A DNA stretch of 64,000 bases from CALNYS01 sp942490855 (GTDB taxonomy: Bacteria; Planctomycetota; Phycisphaerae; Phycisphaerales; UBA1924), in NCBI GenBank assembly GCA_942490855.1, contig CALNYS010000001.1, positions 1-64,000 on the forward strand, read 5' to 3'. Both the position numbers and the translations under genes were made by a program. Each line of letters begins with the position of its first letter. Within the stretch, counting starts at the first letter, position 1. The notes below the pieces were generated by a model, which made no database searches, was not told the DNA's origin, and saw only the letters and a program-made list of their open reading frames with translations. Positions 44,132-53,186 of this stretch are shown here, piece after piece.

Positions 44132-45679
44132 ATGCGCACCGCTCTTCTTCTGGCCCTCGCCGCCGCTTCCGTAAGCGTCGCCGAGGTTCCCAACCATCGT
44201 TTGGATCTCGAGTCCGCCATCAAGGCGGATCCGACGGACGCGTCTTCGATGCTCCGTCTGGGGATCCTTCTCCAGTCCGAGGGCGAGCTCGACGCCGGGG
44301 GCGAATGGGTCTCCGCCGCGTACGCCGCCGACCCGAGCCTCGTGCAGGACATCGTGTTCCCCGAGCCGATGGCGCGCGGGTCGGTGTGCCCGTCGGCGAC
44401 GGGGCCGGACGTGATCGTCGGCGACATCCCGGACACGGCGCGCTGGGCGCACTCGGGCCCGCCGCAGAACGGCATCTCGGCGTTCGGCATCGGGACGACG
44501 TCGTGCAACCTGGGCGACACGATCCTGCGCTGGCAGTCCAGCAACATCAATCACCCGGTGATCGCGCAGAACATCTACCGCGTTCACGACGGTCGCTTCA
44601 CGCAGGTCGGCGTCGGCTGGCTGAAGCACGGCTTCCTGGCGCTCTCGGGCAACGTGTGCTGCTCGTGCACGGGCGGCGGCGGCAGCCAGCTCTCGCCCGG
44701 CTGCTCGGACCCGTACTCGTCTGGCCTGAACGCCAGCCAGAGCGGGCTCGGCCCGCGCTTCGAGGTCAACGCGACCACGGGCATCTTCAACTACCCGTTC
44801 ACGTCCCCGCCCTACACCTCCGGTTCGATCGACCGTCGCTGCCAGGCGGCCGACGCGGACATCGATCCGGCGCGCAACCCGGGCGCTCGCTGGTTCGTCG
44901 AGGGGCACTACATCGCCAACGACGACGCGGCCGCCGGCAACGGACTCAACAACGCCTCGTACCGCGAGGTCGGGTTCTTCCAGAGCGGCGACGGCTACAG
45001 CGCCGGGAACATCGGTTCGACGGTGCGCGAGCAGGCGGCGATCAAGGCGTGGCCCGTGGTCAACCCGAGCGCCGTCGTTGTTGACGTCGATGTTCCGGAT
45101 GATGGTCGTTTCCACGTCGGCTCCAACGTCATCGATAACGGCGACGGCACGTGGCGCTACGAGTACGCGATCCACAACATGAACTCGGACCGTTCGGCCC
45201 AGGCCTTCAGCGTTCCCGTCCCCGCGGGCGTGACGATCAGCGACGTCGGCTTCCACGACGTGGACTACCACTCGGGCGAGCCCTTCGACGGGACCGACTG
45301 GACGTTCAACCAGAGCGGCGGCTTCGCGACGTGGTCCACGGCCCCGCACTCGTCGGCCCCGAACGGCAACGCGCTCCGCTGGGGCACGGCGTACAGCTTC
45401 TGGTTCACCGCTGACGCCGGCCCCGAGACGGGCGACGCGTCGATCCGTCTCTTCAAGCCCGCGCCCGCCCGCGGCGTCGCCAGCGTTGGCGTCGGCGTGA
45501 GCGCCCCGGTCAGCGGGTGCCCGGCCGACCTCGACGGCATGGGTTCCGTCGGTTCCAGCGACCTCGCCGAGCTGCTCGCGCAGTGGGGCGGGGCCGGGTC
45601 GGCTGACCTCGACGGCTCCGGCACGGTCGGCTCCGGCGACCTCGCGATCATGCTCGCGGCGTGGGGCGACTGCGAGTAA
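44132..45679 (+). CDS. Secreted protein with C-terminal twin dockerin-like repeats, paralogue A
   Basis: A 515-residue secreted protein. The signal peptide ends SVSVAE. A short helical segment follows (LRLGILLQSEGELDAG). The main domain has paired cysteines (GNVCCSCTGGGG), YRVHDGRFTQVGVGWLKHGF, and a strongly conserved region VDVPDDGRFHVGSNVIDNGD then WRYEYAIHNMNSDR, resembling a beta-sandwich. The C-terminus is Cys-flanked: GCPADLDGMGSVGSSDLAEL, LAQWGGAGSADLDGSGTVGS, DLAIMLAAWGDCE, i.e. two dockerin/EF-hand-like repeats of the type common in Phycisphaerae. ATG 44132 follows GGGGAGG. A paralogue follows at 45864. Function unknown; cell-surface retention through the dockerin-like end is inferred. 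Confidence 0.8.
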   Translation: MRTALLLALAAASVSVAEVPNHRLDLESAIKADPTDASSMLRLGILLQSEGELDAGGEWVSAAYAADPSLVQDIVFPEPMARGSVCPSATGPDVIVGDIPDTARWAHSGPPQNGISAFGIGTTSCNLGDTILRWQSSNINHPVIAQNIYRVHDGRFTQVGVGWLKHGFLALSGNVCCSCTGGGGSQLSPGCSDPYSSGLNASQSGLGPRFEVNATTGIFNYPFTSPPYTSGSIDRRCQAADADIDPARNPGARWFVEGHYIANDDAAAGNGLNNASYREVGFFQSGDGYSAGNIGSTVREQAAIKAWPVVNPSAVVVDVDVPDDGRFHVGSNVIDNGDGTWRYEYAIHNMNSDRSAQAFSVPVPAGVTISDVGFHDVDYHSGEPFDGTDWTFNQSGGFATWSTAPHSSAPNGNALRWGTAYSFWFTADAGPETGDASIRLFKPAPARGVASVGVGVSAPVSGCPADLDGMGSVGSSDLAELLAQWGGAGSADLDGSGTVGSGDLAIMLAAWGDCE

Positions 45680-45709
45680 CTCGCTCCTTGAAGACTAGTT
45701 ACCTCCCGC

Positions 45710-45738
45710 GGGGCCGGCACAACGCCGGCCCCGTTTTT
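45710..45738 (+). terminator. Rho-independent terminator between the dockerin-like paralogues
   Basis: A perfect 9-base stem GGGGCCGGC (45710-45718) and GCCGGCCCC (45724-45732), loop ACAAC, then G and five T's to 45738. Paralogue B at 45864 therefore needs its own promoter within the next 125 bases. Confidence 0.88.
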
Positions 45739-45863
45739 CGTGCGCCCAGCGCGCCCGACAGCCGTTTTCGTGAGAATGCTTTGGGACGCGACCCTCCTAG
45801 GGGTACACTGCGCGCCAGAGTTCGCACTCGACAATTGAAACGGCATTCTCGGGGAGACTACCC

Positions 45864-47399
45864 ATGCTGAATCGCTCAGTCCTCGTCCTGCTCGTGGCGT
45901 GCGGCGTCGCGCGCGCAGAGTCGTCCGCCATCGAAGCCGCGGTGATATCCGCTATGCGCGGCGAGACCGCCGACGCCAGAGAGATGCTCCGCCTCGGGGC
46001 GTACCTGCGCTCCGCCGGGCGCGTGACCGACGGCGACGCCTGGATCAACGCCGCTCTGAGTTTCGACCCCGAGGTCGCGGCGCGCGTCATGGCGTTCGGC
46101 GACGCGCGGGGCGGCGCGTGCGCGTCCGTCGGCCCCGACCTGACGGTCGCGGCGCTCCCGCAGATCAACCTGATGACGCACGCGGGCGCCCCGCAGGACG
46201 GGGTCTCGGCGTACGGGGTGGGCGTGACGGTGTGCAACCTCGGCGACGCCGGGATCGAGTGGGTCGATTCGACGTCGCGCCACCCGATCGCGGTGACGAA
46301 CGTCTACCGCGTGCACGACGGGCGCTTCACGCAGATCGGGATGAGCTGGGCCAAGCACGAGTTCTTCGCCCTCGCGAGCAACCACTGCTGCACGTGCAGC
46401 GGGTTCGCGCCGGGGCAGCTCTCGGCGGGGTGCTCGGACTCGTTCTCGGCGTCGGTCGCCGCGTCGCAAAACCTCCTGGGCCCGCGCTCGCAGGTGAACG
46501 CCGCGACGGGCGCGTTCACGTACCCGCCCGTCGCGCCGCCCATCGGTTCGAGCCTCGACCGGCGGTGCCAGGTCGCCGACGCCGACCTCGACCCCGTCCT
46601 GAACGCGGGGGCGCGCTGGTTCGGGGAGGTGCAGTACATCACCCCGGATGACGCGGAGGCCGGCAACGACGACAACAATTGCGGCTACCGCGAGGTCGCG
46701 TTCGCGGCGTCGGGCGACGGGTTCGGCGGCGCGTACATCGGCGCGGCGGTCGGCGGCGAGCCTGCGATCAAGGCGTGGGCGGCGCTCGATCCGTCCGCCG
46801 TGGTCGTTGACGTCGACGTCCCCGACGACGGGCGATTCCACGTTGGCTCGAACGTCATCGACAACGGCGACGGCACGTGGCGCTACGAGTACGCGGTGCA
46901 CAACATGAACTCCGATCGCTCCGCGCAGGCGTTCAGCGTGCCTGTCCCCGACGGTGTGGTCCTGAGTGAGGTTGGCTTCCACGACGTGAGCTACCACTCG
47001 GGCGAGCCGTACGACGGGACGGACTGGTCCTTCAGCCGCAGCGCTGGCGTCGCGACGTGGACGACGGAGTCCTTCGATGCGAACCCCGACGCGAACGCGC
47101 TCCGCTGGGGCACGGCGTACAGCTTCTGGTTCACCGCCGACGCGGCGCCCGCAGAAGCCGACGCGGCGATCACGCTGTTCAAACCCGGCACGGCGCGCGG
47201 CGCGATGAGCGCGGGCGTGAGCGCGCCGGGCGGCGCGGCGTGCGCGGCGGATCTCGACGCGTCGGGCGCCGTGGACGCCGGCGACCTCGCGGTGCTCCTG
47301 GCGGCGTGGGGCAGCGCCGGCGCCGCGGACCTCGACGGGTCGGGCGCGGTGGACGCGGCGGATCTGGCGATCCTGCTCGCGGCGTGGGGGGCGTGCTGA
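45864..47399 (+). CDS. Secreted protein with C-terminal twin dockerin-like repeats, paralogue B
   Basis: A 511-residue paralogue of the preceding gene with the same layout throughout. The signal peptide ends VARAES. YRVHDGRFTQIGMSWAKHEF, NHCCTCSG, VDVPDDGRFHVGSNVIDNGD and YHSGEPYDGTDWSF all match paralogue A. The twin C-terminal repeats read ADLDASGAVDAGDLAVLLAA and ADLDGSGAVDAADLAILLAA, ending WGAC. Here the repeats keep more acidic calcium-ligand positions than in paralogue A. Synonymous differences are many while the protein is conserved, which indicates an old duplication under selection. ATG 45864 follows GGGGAGA. It ends 40 bases before the tRNA. Confidence 0.8.
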   Translation: MLNRSVLVLLVACGVARAESSAIEAAVISAMRGETADAREMLRLGAYLRSAGRVTDGDAWINAALSFDPEVAARVMAFGDARGGACASVGPDLTVAALPQINLMTHAGAPQDGVSAYGVGVTVCNLGDAGIEWVDSTSRHPIAVTNVYRVHDGRFTQIGMSWAKHEFFALASNHCCTCSGFAPGQLSAGCSDSFSASVAASQNLLGPRSQVNAATGAFTYPPVAPPIGSSLDRRCQVADADLDPVLNAGARWFGEVQYITPDDAEAGNDDNNCGYREVAFAASGDGFGGAYIGAAVGGEPAIKAWAALDPSAVVVDVDVPDDGRFHVGSNVIDNGDGTWRYEYAVHNMNSDRSAQAFSVPVPDGVVLSEVGFHDVSYHSGEPYDGTDWSFSRSAGVATWTTESFDANPDANALRWGTAYSFWFTADAAPAEADAAITLFKPGTARGAMSAGVSAPGGAACAADLDASGAVDAGDLAVLLAAWGSAGAADLDGSGAVDAADLAILLAAWGAC

Positions 47400-47439
47400 G
47401 TTTCGCGTCGGCGGGCCGCGTGGTAGTGTTCGCGGAGCC

Positions 47440-47512
47440 GGGCGGATAGCTCAACGGCTAGAGCTCTCGCCTTACACGCGAGCGGTTGTGGGTTCGAATC
47501 CCTCTCCGCCCA
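47440..47512 (+). tRNA. tRNA-Val (anticodon UAC)
   Basis: A 73-base cloverleaf. The acceptor stem GGGCGGA pairs with TCCGCCC, the D-stem GCTC/GAGC and the anticodon stem CTCGC/GCGAG are perfect, and the loop CTTACAC puts TAC at the anticodon position. The T-arm has TTCGAAT as loop, with stem GTGGG/CCCTC containing one T-T mismatch. The discriminator base is A and CCA is not encoded. Confidence 0.92.
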
Positions 47513-47527
47513 TTGCCTACCCCGCGC

Positions 47528-48736
47528 ATGCCCAACCTCCTGGATATCGCCTACCTGCCCCTCGCGCTCCTGGCGCTCCCGCGCGTGCTCGGGAAGCGCC
47601 GCGGCGGCTGGCGCGAGCGCTTCGGCAAGGGGGACGCGCTGCCGACCGCAACGCGCCCGCGCCTGCTCGTGTGCGCGGTGTCGCTGGGCGAAGTCAACCT
47701 CCTGCGCCCGCTCGTCGCGGCGTGGGAGGGCGACGCGGAGCTGGTGATCGCGTCCACGACGGACACCGGGTACGCGCGGGCCCGCGAGCTGTTCGCGCGC
47801 GAGCACGCGGTGATCCGGTACCCGCTGGATTTCTCGTGGTGCGTGCGCCGGGTGCTCGATCGCGTGCGCCCCGACGCGGTAGCGCTGGTCGAGCTGGAGC
47901 TGTGGCCCAACTTCCTCGGTGCGTGCGCTACGCGGGAGATCCCGGTCGGCGTGCTGAACGGGCGGCTCTCGGACCGGTCGTTCCCGCGCTACCAGCGCTT
48001 CGCGTACGCGACGGGGCGGTGGTTCCGGCGTCTCGCGTTTGTCGCGGCGCAGGACGAGCGTTCCGCCGAGCGGTTCCGGGCGCTGGGGGCACCGGGCGTC
48101 AGCGTCGCGGGCAACATGAAATGGGACGCGGCGTCGCCCCCGACGGATGCGCAGCGCGCCGAGATCATCGAACGGTTGGGCATCGATCCCTCGAAACCGT
48201 TGGTCGTGGCGGGCTCGACGGCGCCCGGCGAGCACGAGCTGCTGCGCGACGCGCTGCCGGACGGGGCCCAGCTGCTGGTGGCGCCGCGACGCCCCGAGTG
48301 GTTCGACGGCGCGGCGGACGCTTTGCCCGGCTGTGTGCGCTGGTCGGCTTCCAAACGGCGCGAGGGGGCGCGGTTCTTCGTGCTCGACACGCTGGGGAAG
48401 CTGACAGGCGCGTACGCGCTGGCGGACGTGTGCGTGGTGGGGCGGTCGTTCGGCGAGCTGCACGGCTCGGACCCGATGGAGCCGGCGGCGCTGGGCAAAC
48501 CGGTGCTGATCGGCCCGTCGCACGCGGATTTCCGCCAGCCGGTGCGTGATCTCGAAGCGGCGGGCGCGCTGCGCGTGACGCCCGCGGAGGAACTCGCTGG
48601 CGTGCTCGCTGGGGTGCTACGCGACGACAGCGCGCGGGCGCAGATGGCGGCGCGGGCGCAGGAGGCGTCGGACGCCAACCGCGGGGCGACGGGACGCCAC
48701 ATGGCGTTGGTGCGCGAGATGCTGGGGATCGCTTAG
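47528..48736 (+). CDS. waaA: 3-deoxy-D-manno-octulosonic acid (Kdo) transferase
   Basis: A 402-residue GT-B membrane-associated enzyme that adds Kdo to the lipid A precursor. The N-terminus has a hydrophobic anchor and GGWRERFGK. AVSLGEVNLLRPL stands in for the HAxSxGE motif (SLGE). ASTTDTGYARARELF, then VELELWPNFL, VLNGRLSDRSF and AGSTAPGEHELL, are all WaaA signatures, ending with VVGRSFGELHGSDPMEPAAL. ATG 47528 lies 15 bases after the tRNA. It is convergent with lptD and their stop codons overlap within TTAG at 48733-48736. Together they indicate a conventional lipopolysaccharide outer membrane. Confidence 0.93.
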   Translation: MPNLLDIAYLPLALLALPRVLGKRRGGWRERFGKGDALPTATRPRLLVCAVSLGEVNLLRPLVAAWEGDAELVIASTTDTGYARARELFAREHAVIRYPLDFSWCVRRVLDRVRPDAVALVELELWPNFLGACATREIPVGVLNGRLSDRSFPRYQRFAYATGRWFRRLAFVAAQDERSAERFRALGAPGVSVAGNMKWDAASPPTDAQRAEIIERLGIDPSKPLVVAGSTAPGEHELLRDALPDGAQLLVAPRRPEWFDGAADALPGCVRWSASKRREGARFFVLDTLGKLTGAYALADVCVVGRSFGELHGSDPMEPAALGKPVLIGPSHADFRQPVRDLEAAGALRVTPAEELAGVLAGVLRDDSARAQMAARAQEASDANRGATGRHMALVREMLGIA

Positions 48737-51700
48737 CCCCCGAAGCGGCGCGGGGCGGCGAGCGGCGACGACTCGGGGGCGCGGTAGTCGCGTTCTTCCG
48801 GGAAGATCGCGAGACGGCGCTGGTCGTAGGGCGTGAGCCCGACGGGGCGGAAGACAACCGACATGCCGAGGTCGTCGCGCAGGTCGTCGTAGGTCATGCC
48901 GAGGCGGACGGTCCACTGCGGGAAGCGTCGGCTGATGGCGGCGCTGGTGGACTGGAACTCGGCGTCCTCGAAGTCGTAGAGGACGGCGCCGTCGATGGCG
49001 TACTTGCTGGTGAGGCGGTAGGACGCGCCGGCGTGCAGGAGCGTCGAGTCGATGACGTCGATGTAGCGCATGTCGGCGTACGTCGAGAACCCGACGCCGT
49101 GGTCGATGAAGAAGCCGCCGCTGGCGTAGGTGCCCGACTCCTCTTCGATGTCGTACACGGAGAAGCCGGTGAGCGCGACGGCGTCGGTGAGCCACATCGT
49201 GGCGTCGGTCTGGACGAACTCGCCGTAAGAGCCGAGCTCGGGTCGGTCCTCGAACGCGCGCCCGAGGCGCGTGGGGTTCGGGGAGTCGTCGGAGGCCTTG
49301 ACGTAGTTCACGTCCAGCGTGAGCCAGTCCACGGAGCGCAGCGCGCCGAGACCGCCGCGCTTCGTCTGCCACGTGTTCTTGAGGCCCAGGCGCAGCAGGG
49401 AGCCCTCGCTGAGCGCCTCGACGTGCTCGTCGAAGACGGGGAGGTCCTGGGAGTCGATCGTGGCGTCGGCCCACCACAGCGAGACGGTCGGCTCGACGAT
49501 GTGGCGCACGCGGTGGAGATCCCAGAACGCCGAGTCGGTCTGGTTGTGCACGCGCACGAAGGAGGTGGTCAGGTCGGCGCCGAGGCCGCCCCACACGCGG
49601 ATGGTGTCGTCCTCGCCGGGGGAGTAGTCGGCGAAGTCGTCGTCGTAGGCGGTGACGCGCCCGACGGCGCGGGGGGTGAGCGTCCAGGCGCCGGCGCGGA
49701 TCGGCGCCGAGAGCTCGTGGCGGGTGTCGAAGCGGGCGACCTCGCGCTCGGGGAAGCCCGCGGCGCTGAGGACGTCGGCGGGCGACTGGTTGGGCGCCGT
49801 CCCGAGCCCGCGCGCGGCGCGCTCGGCGGTGTTGAGCCCGTACTCGATCGCGTTCTCGTTCGAGAGCCGCGCCTCGACCATGCCCACGCGCGTCTGCCCG
49901 AAGTGCGTGAGCGAGGAGCCAAAGAGCCCCGGGTCGAAGCGGTCGTAGAGCGCTTCGGGGAGGCGCGCGGTCTGGTAGCCGCGGCTCTGGAGGAGGTACT
50001 CGTTGACGATGAAGTCGTCGAGGGGGCCCGAGGCGTCGAGGGCGAGCAGGTCGTGGTCGCGCAGGCGGCGGATGTACGCGCCGGTGCGCAGCTCGCGCCG
50101 CGTGTCGGCGATCTCGGGGAAGAGCGCGTCGAAGAACGCCGGGTCGGAGACCGTCGCGACCTCGGTAAAGAGCGTCCACTCGCCCGTGAGGTCCCAGCGG
50201 TTCTCGCCGAGGATCGTGCCGCGGTCGGCGTTGTCGCGGTCGATGTTGTGCCCGCTGCCGAGGTCGTCCACGCCGTCGTCGCGGAAGTAGTAGGCGAAGA
50301 GCTTGCCGTCGTTCTCGAGCGTGTTCCACGCGGAGTCGATGCCGATCGCGCCGCCGCGCCCGAAGTACCCGTCGGCGAGGAGGTCGGCCGACACGCCGTC
50401 GGGCGGCTCGAGCCCGAGGACGCCGAAGAGGTCCCAGCGGGAGTAGATGATCGGCTTGCCGTCGCGCGTGCGGAAGGAGAGGCGCGGCGCGCGGGAGCCG
50501 TCCACCTCGCCCTTGAAGTCGGGCAGGGGGACGATCGGCGTGCCGTTGACGCGGTAGCTGACGTCGTCGGCGTCGACGGTAAAGGCGGAGGACCCGTCGG
50601 CGCGTGGCTTGCGCGTCAGCGCGAGAGACGTGGCGCCGATCGCGAAGTGGGGCTCGAAGAACTCGACGTTCGCGAAGCGGGCGTTGGACGCCGACCAGCG
50701 GTCGTCGGCCTCCTGGCGGATGACGTCGGCGCGCAGGTAGAGGGGAAGCTCGCGGCGCTCGTCGTAGGTCCAGAAGACGGCGTCGAGCACCACGCCCGTG
50801 TTCGCGGCGAGGTCGTAGTACATGCGCGGGCCGCGCAACGTGTAGTCGCCGTCGGTCGCGACGACGCCGCCCTCGAGGTAGACCCCGCGGACCTCGTCGG
50901 GGGTGAACCCGTCGATCTTGTCGAGCTCGCGCGCTTCGAGGAAGACGACGGCGCTGTCCGCAGATAGGTGCAGCCTACGTCCCTGCGAGACGTCCTCGAA
51001 CTGCACCGCGACGCCGCCCGAGATGACCAGCGCGTTCTCGTCCTCGCCGGTGACGAACGTCCGATCGGGCCCGTGGAACGTCACGACGGCGTCGGTGGGG
51101 ATCGACGGCGGGGCCTGGCGCGGCGCGTCGGGGTCCGGCTCGGGCGTCTCGATGAGGTCGAGGCGGTACGCCGCCGGCGGGCGCCAGTCGCCCCGGTCGA
51201 GCGCCGAGGAAACAAACGTCGGGTCGCCCGCGACGATCTGGGCGAGGCGCTGCGAAAAGCGGTACTCGGCGTCGCCCACGAAGGGGCCGTACGGGCGCCC
51301 GCGCTCGAAGACGTCGGCCGTCACGCTCAGCTCGCCCGAGACGAGGGCCGTCACCAGCAGGCGGTCGGCGGACTGCGACACCGCGGGGGCGGCGCCCGGC
51401 GTGCGCACCTGGTCGAAGTAGAGGGCGATCTGGTTCGCCTCGCCGCCGTCGCCGGGCAGCGTCACCCGCTCGACCCACACCACGCAGCGCTTGGCGCGGA
51501 AGCGGTAAGGGCCGATCGCGACCTCCGCGTCCGTGTCCAGCAGCAGGCGTCGGGTCGAGCCCTCCTCCCACGCGGTGACGTACGAGGCCGTCAGCGTCGC
51601 GTTGAGGGCCTGGAGCGGGGCGTCCACGAGCAGGCCGTCGAAGTCCCGCCCGTCGAGCCGGGGGCTGGGCGCGGCGTCCTGCGCGACGCAAGGCGTCGCG

Positions 51701-51741
51701 GCGCAGAGCAGTGCGGCAAGGATGGCGCCCGTCCGTGGCAT
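48733..51741 (-). CDS. lptD: LPS-assembly protein LptD (organic-solvent-tolerance protein)
   Basis: A 1002-residue outer-membrane protein that inserts lipopolysaccharide into the outer leaflet. The signal peptide ends TPCVAQD. An N-terminal LptA/OstA-like beta-jellyroll occupies roughly residues 40-330 (GGVAVQFEDVSQGRRLHLSA, YLEGGVVATDGDYTLRGPRM). The C-terminal barrel region has GRGGAIGIDSAWN, ANVEFFEPHFAIG-like strands and VRHIVEPTVSLWW, a recognisable LptD hallmark. It is longer than the 780-residue enterobacterial form, as usual outside proteobacteria. Start ATG 51741. The long plus-strand frame across it is a GC shadow. Confidence 0.85.
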   Translation of the reverse strand: MPRTGAILAALLCAATPCVAQDAAPSPRLDGRDFDGLLVDAPLQALNATLTASYVTAWEEGSTRRLLLDTDAEVAIGPYRFRAKRCVVWVERVTLPGDGGEANQIALYFDQVRTPGAAPAVSQSADRLLVTALVSGELSVTADVFERGRPYGPFVGDAEYRFSQRLAQIVAGDPTFVSSALDRGDWRPPAAYRLDLIETPEPDPDAPRQAPPSIPTDAVVTFHGPDRTFVTGEDENALVISGGVAVQFEDVSQGRRLHLSADSAVVFLEARELDKIDGFTPDEVRGVYLEGGVVATDGDYTLRGPRMYYDLAANTGVVLDAVFWTYDERRELPLYLRADVIRQEADDRWSASNARFANVEFFEPHFAIGATSLALTRKPRADGSSAFTVDADDVSYRVNGTPIVPLPDFKGEVDGSRAPRLSFRTRDGKPIIYSRWDLFGVLGLEPPDGVSADLLADGYFGRGGAIGIDSAWNTLENDGKLFAYYFRDDGVDDLGSGHNIDRDNADRGTILGENRWDLTGEWTLFTEVATVSDPAFFDALFPEIADTRRELRTGAYIRRLRDHDLLALDASGPLDDFIVNEYLLQSRGYQTARLPEALYDRFDPGLFGSSLTHFGQTRVGMVEARLSNENAIEYGLNTAERAARGLGTAPNQSPADVLSAAGFPEREVARFDTRHELSAPIRAGAWTLTPRAVGRVTAYDDDFADYSPGEDDTIRVWGGLGADLTTSFVRVHNQTDSAFWDLHRVRHIVEPTVSLWWADATIDSQDLPVFDEHVEALSEGSLLRLGLKNTWQTKRGGLGALRSVDWLTLDVNYVKASDDSPNPTRLGRAFEDRPELGSYGEFVQTDATMWLTDAVALTGFSVYDIEEESGTYASGGFFIDHGVGFSTYADMRYIDVIDSTLLHAGASYRLTSKYAIDGAVLYDFEDAEFQSTSAAISRRFPQWTVRLGMTYDDLRDDLGMSVVFRPVGLTPYDQRRLAIFPEERDYRAPESSPLAAPRRFGG

Positions 51742-51770
51742 GGGGGGATGCTACGGGGAGGGGGGTGGGG

Positions 51771-52496
51771 TCACAAGGCGCCCGGCCCCGTCTCCCGATC
51801 CGTCTCCGGGCCCGCGTCGGCGCCATCGACGATCCACTCGGAGCTGTCGGGCGGCGCCTGGTCGCGGTTGACCGCCCGCACCGCCGAGATCAGCGACACA
51901 ACCGTCTGCAACGCGAGCGCCACGCCGAGGATCAGGAGCATCCACTTGGCGACCTGCGCGACCCCGAACGGGTCCGTCCCGAGGTGGTTCGCGACCGCCA
52001 GGGCCGCGCCGCACCCGATGAGGAGCGCTTTGAACTCCGTCGGACCGAGCGGGTGCAGACGGAACTCGCCCGTGATCTTCGCGCGGATGTTGGTCAGGAC
52101 CGCCGCGGCGTAGATCGAGATGACCGCGACGAGCGCGAGGTCGAGGCGACCGCAGGCGACGCCCAGCCCGACCATCCAGTAGCTAAACGACAGCGGGTCC
52201 GTGAAGTGGTCGAGAAGCTCGCCCCCGTTGCGGCACTGCCCGGTGGCGCGGGCGTGCGTGCCGTCGAGCATGTCCGCGACGTGGTTCCCGAGCACGCCGA
52301 TCACCGCGAGCCACCCGCCCCACGCGAGAGCGGGAGATTTCGCGAAGCCGTACGCCCCGGCGATCGCCAGCACATGCCCAACCGCGATGATCCCCTCGGG
52401 CGGGAACGCGCGGGGGATAGGCAGGGCGCGGTAGAGCGGCTTGACCATCGGCAGAAAGAAAGGGTCGAGGAGGGAGCGGGAGACGCGTTTGGACAT
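51771..52496 (-). CDS. CDP-alcohol phosphatidyltransferase family protein
   Basis: A 241-residue inner-membrane enzyme with about six helices. The family signature DG-x2-AR-x8-G-x3-D-x3-D is complete in DMLDGTHARATGQCR followed by NGGELLDHFTD. Such enzymes transfer a phosphoalcohol from a CDP donor to an acceptor, commonly in phospholipid synthesis; this one is closer to the eukaryotic choline/ethanolamine-phosphotransferase-like branch than to PgsA, judged by overall arrangement only. The tail is hydrophilic and acidic. It lies 29 bases downstream of the lptD start on the same strand and may be co-transcribed with it. Confidence 0.85.
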   Translation of the reverse strand: MSKRVSRSLLDPFFLPMVKPLYRALPIPRAFPPEGIIAVGHVLAIAGAYGFAKSPALAWGGWLAVIGVLGNHVADMLDGTHARATGQCRNGGELLDHFTDPLSFSYWMVGLGVACGRLDLALVAVISIYAAAVLTNIRAKITGEFRLHPLGPTEFKALLIGCGAALAVANHLGTDPFGVAQVAKWMLLILGVALALQTVVSLISAVRAVNRDQAPPDSSEWIVDGADAGPETDRETGPGAL

Positions 52497-52543
52497 GGGG
52501 GCAGGCTAGGGTTCGGGAACGAACGCCACAAGTAACGCGCCGC

Positions 52544-52571
52544 GGGTGCCACTGGCAGCTCGCTGCCAGTG
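52544..52571 (+). repeat. REP-like palindrome, left copy flanking the RAYT remnant
   Basis: GGGTGC followed by the near-palindrome CACTGGCAGCTCGCTGCCAGTG (52550-52571). It is the exact reverse complement of the copy at 53187-53214 over 28 bases. The two face each other across the RAYT gene. Confidence 0.85.
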
Positions 52572-52586
52572 CTCGTGCGTGTCAGC

Positions 52587-53110
52587 TCACAGGATTGCCT
52601 CCCGTTCGACCCTCGGCATCCACGCGGGGATCTGGCCGCCCGGATCAACCCACTGCCGCGCCGAAGACCATTCGTAGTCCTCAGATCGCTCGACCAGACC
52701 CGCCCTGACGGGTTGCGATGGATGTACGTGACGGAGGCTCGCACCGCGTCATGTTCGGTGAGATTCCTGTCGTACCCTCCGCCGGGCATCCAGAATCTGA
52801 AGACCCGCTTCCCGGCGCGTTCGTTGTGCATCATGGCGTCGGCGCGATCCGGATCGGTCGCGGTGAGCCACCGCTTCACACCGTGCGAGGTCGAGCGTTT
52901 GACGCCGGCGAGGAAGGCCGAGACGGGGGCGGTACCCGCGCTCTCCGAGCTTCGGGGCGTCCCGAGCAGGTGCACGTGATCGGGCATCACGACGAACGCG
53001 ATCAACGCGAACGCGTGCTGTTCCGTCGCGGCGCGGAGACGCTCGAGGAATAGTTCCGCGATGGCGGGGGTGGCGAGGAGCGGCGTCCTGTTCGCGGTCG
53101 TGAACGTCAA
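52587..53110 (-). pseudogene. REP-associated tyrosine transposase (RAYT, Y1_Tnp), degraded
   Basis: A transposase of the IS200-related Y1 family that acts on single-stranded REP hairpins. VVMPDHVHLLGTP carries the HUH-type His pair, and MHNERAGKRVFRFWMPGGGYDRNL holds the expected catalytic Tyr region. The frame is broken after YIHRNP: inserting one G near 52725 restores NPVRAGLVERSEDYEWSSAR and the natural stop at 52587, whereas the uncorrected frame runs on to 52301. At the 5' end, homology (FKTLKRINTPGHARELTF) extends upstream to about 53164 but has no ATG/GTG/TTG; the only start left is TTG 53110. Both features suggest a decaying gene, or one sequencing error plus a lost start. REP palindromes lie on both sides. 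Confidence 0.8.
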
Positions 53111-53186
53111 CTCGCGGGCGTGGCCGGGGGTGTTGATCCGCTTGAGTGTCTTAAACCGGCGTGGGGTTATCGTTCAGTGGTTGGGG

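Noticed and set aside
49033..50967. A 644-codon plus-strand frame opposite lptD
   Set aside because: Low-complexity Val/Glu/Gly/Arg sequence without domain; the minus strand encodes LptD.
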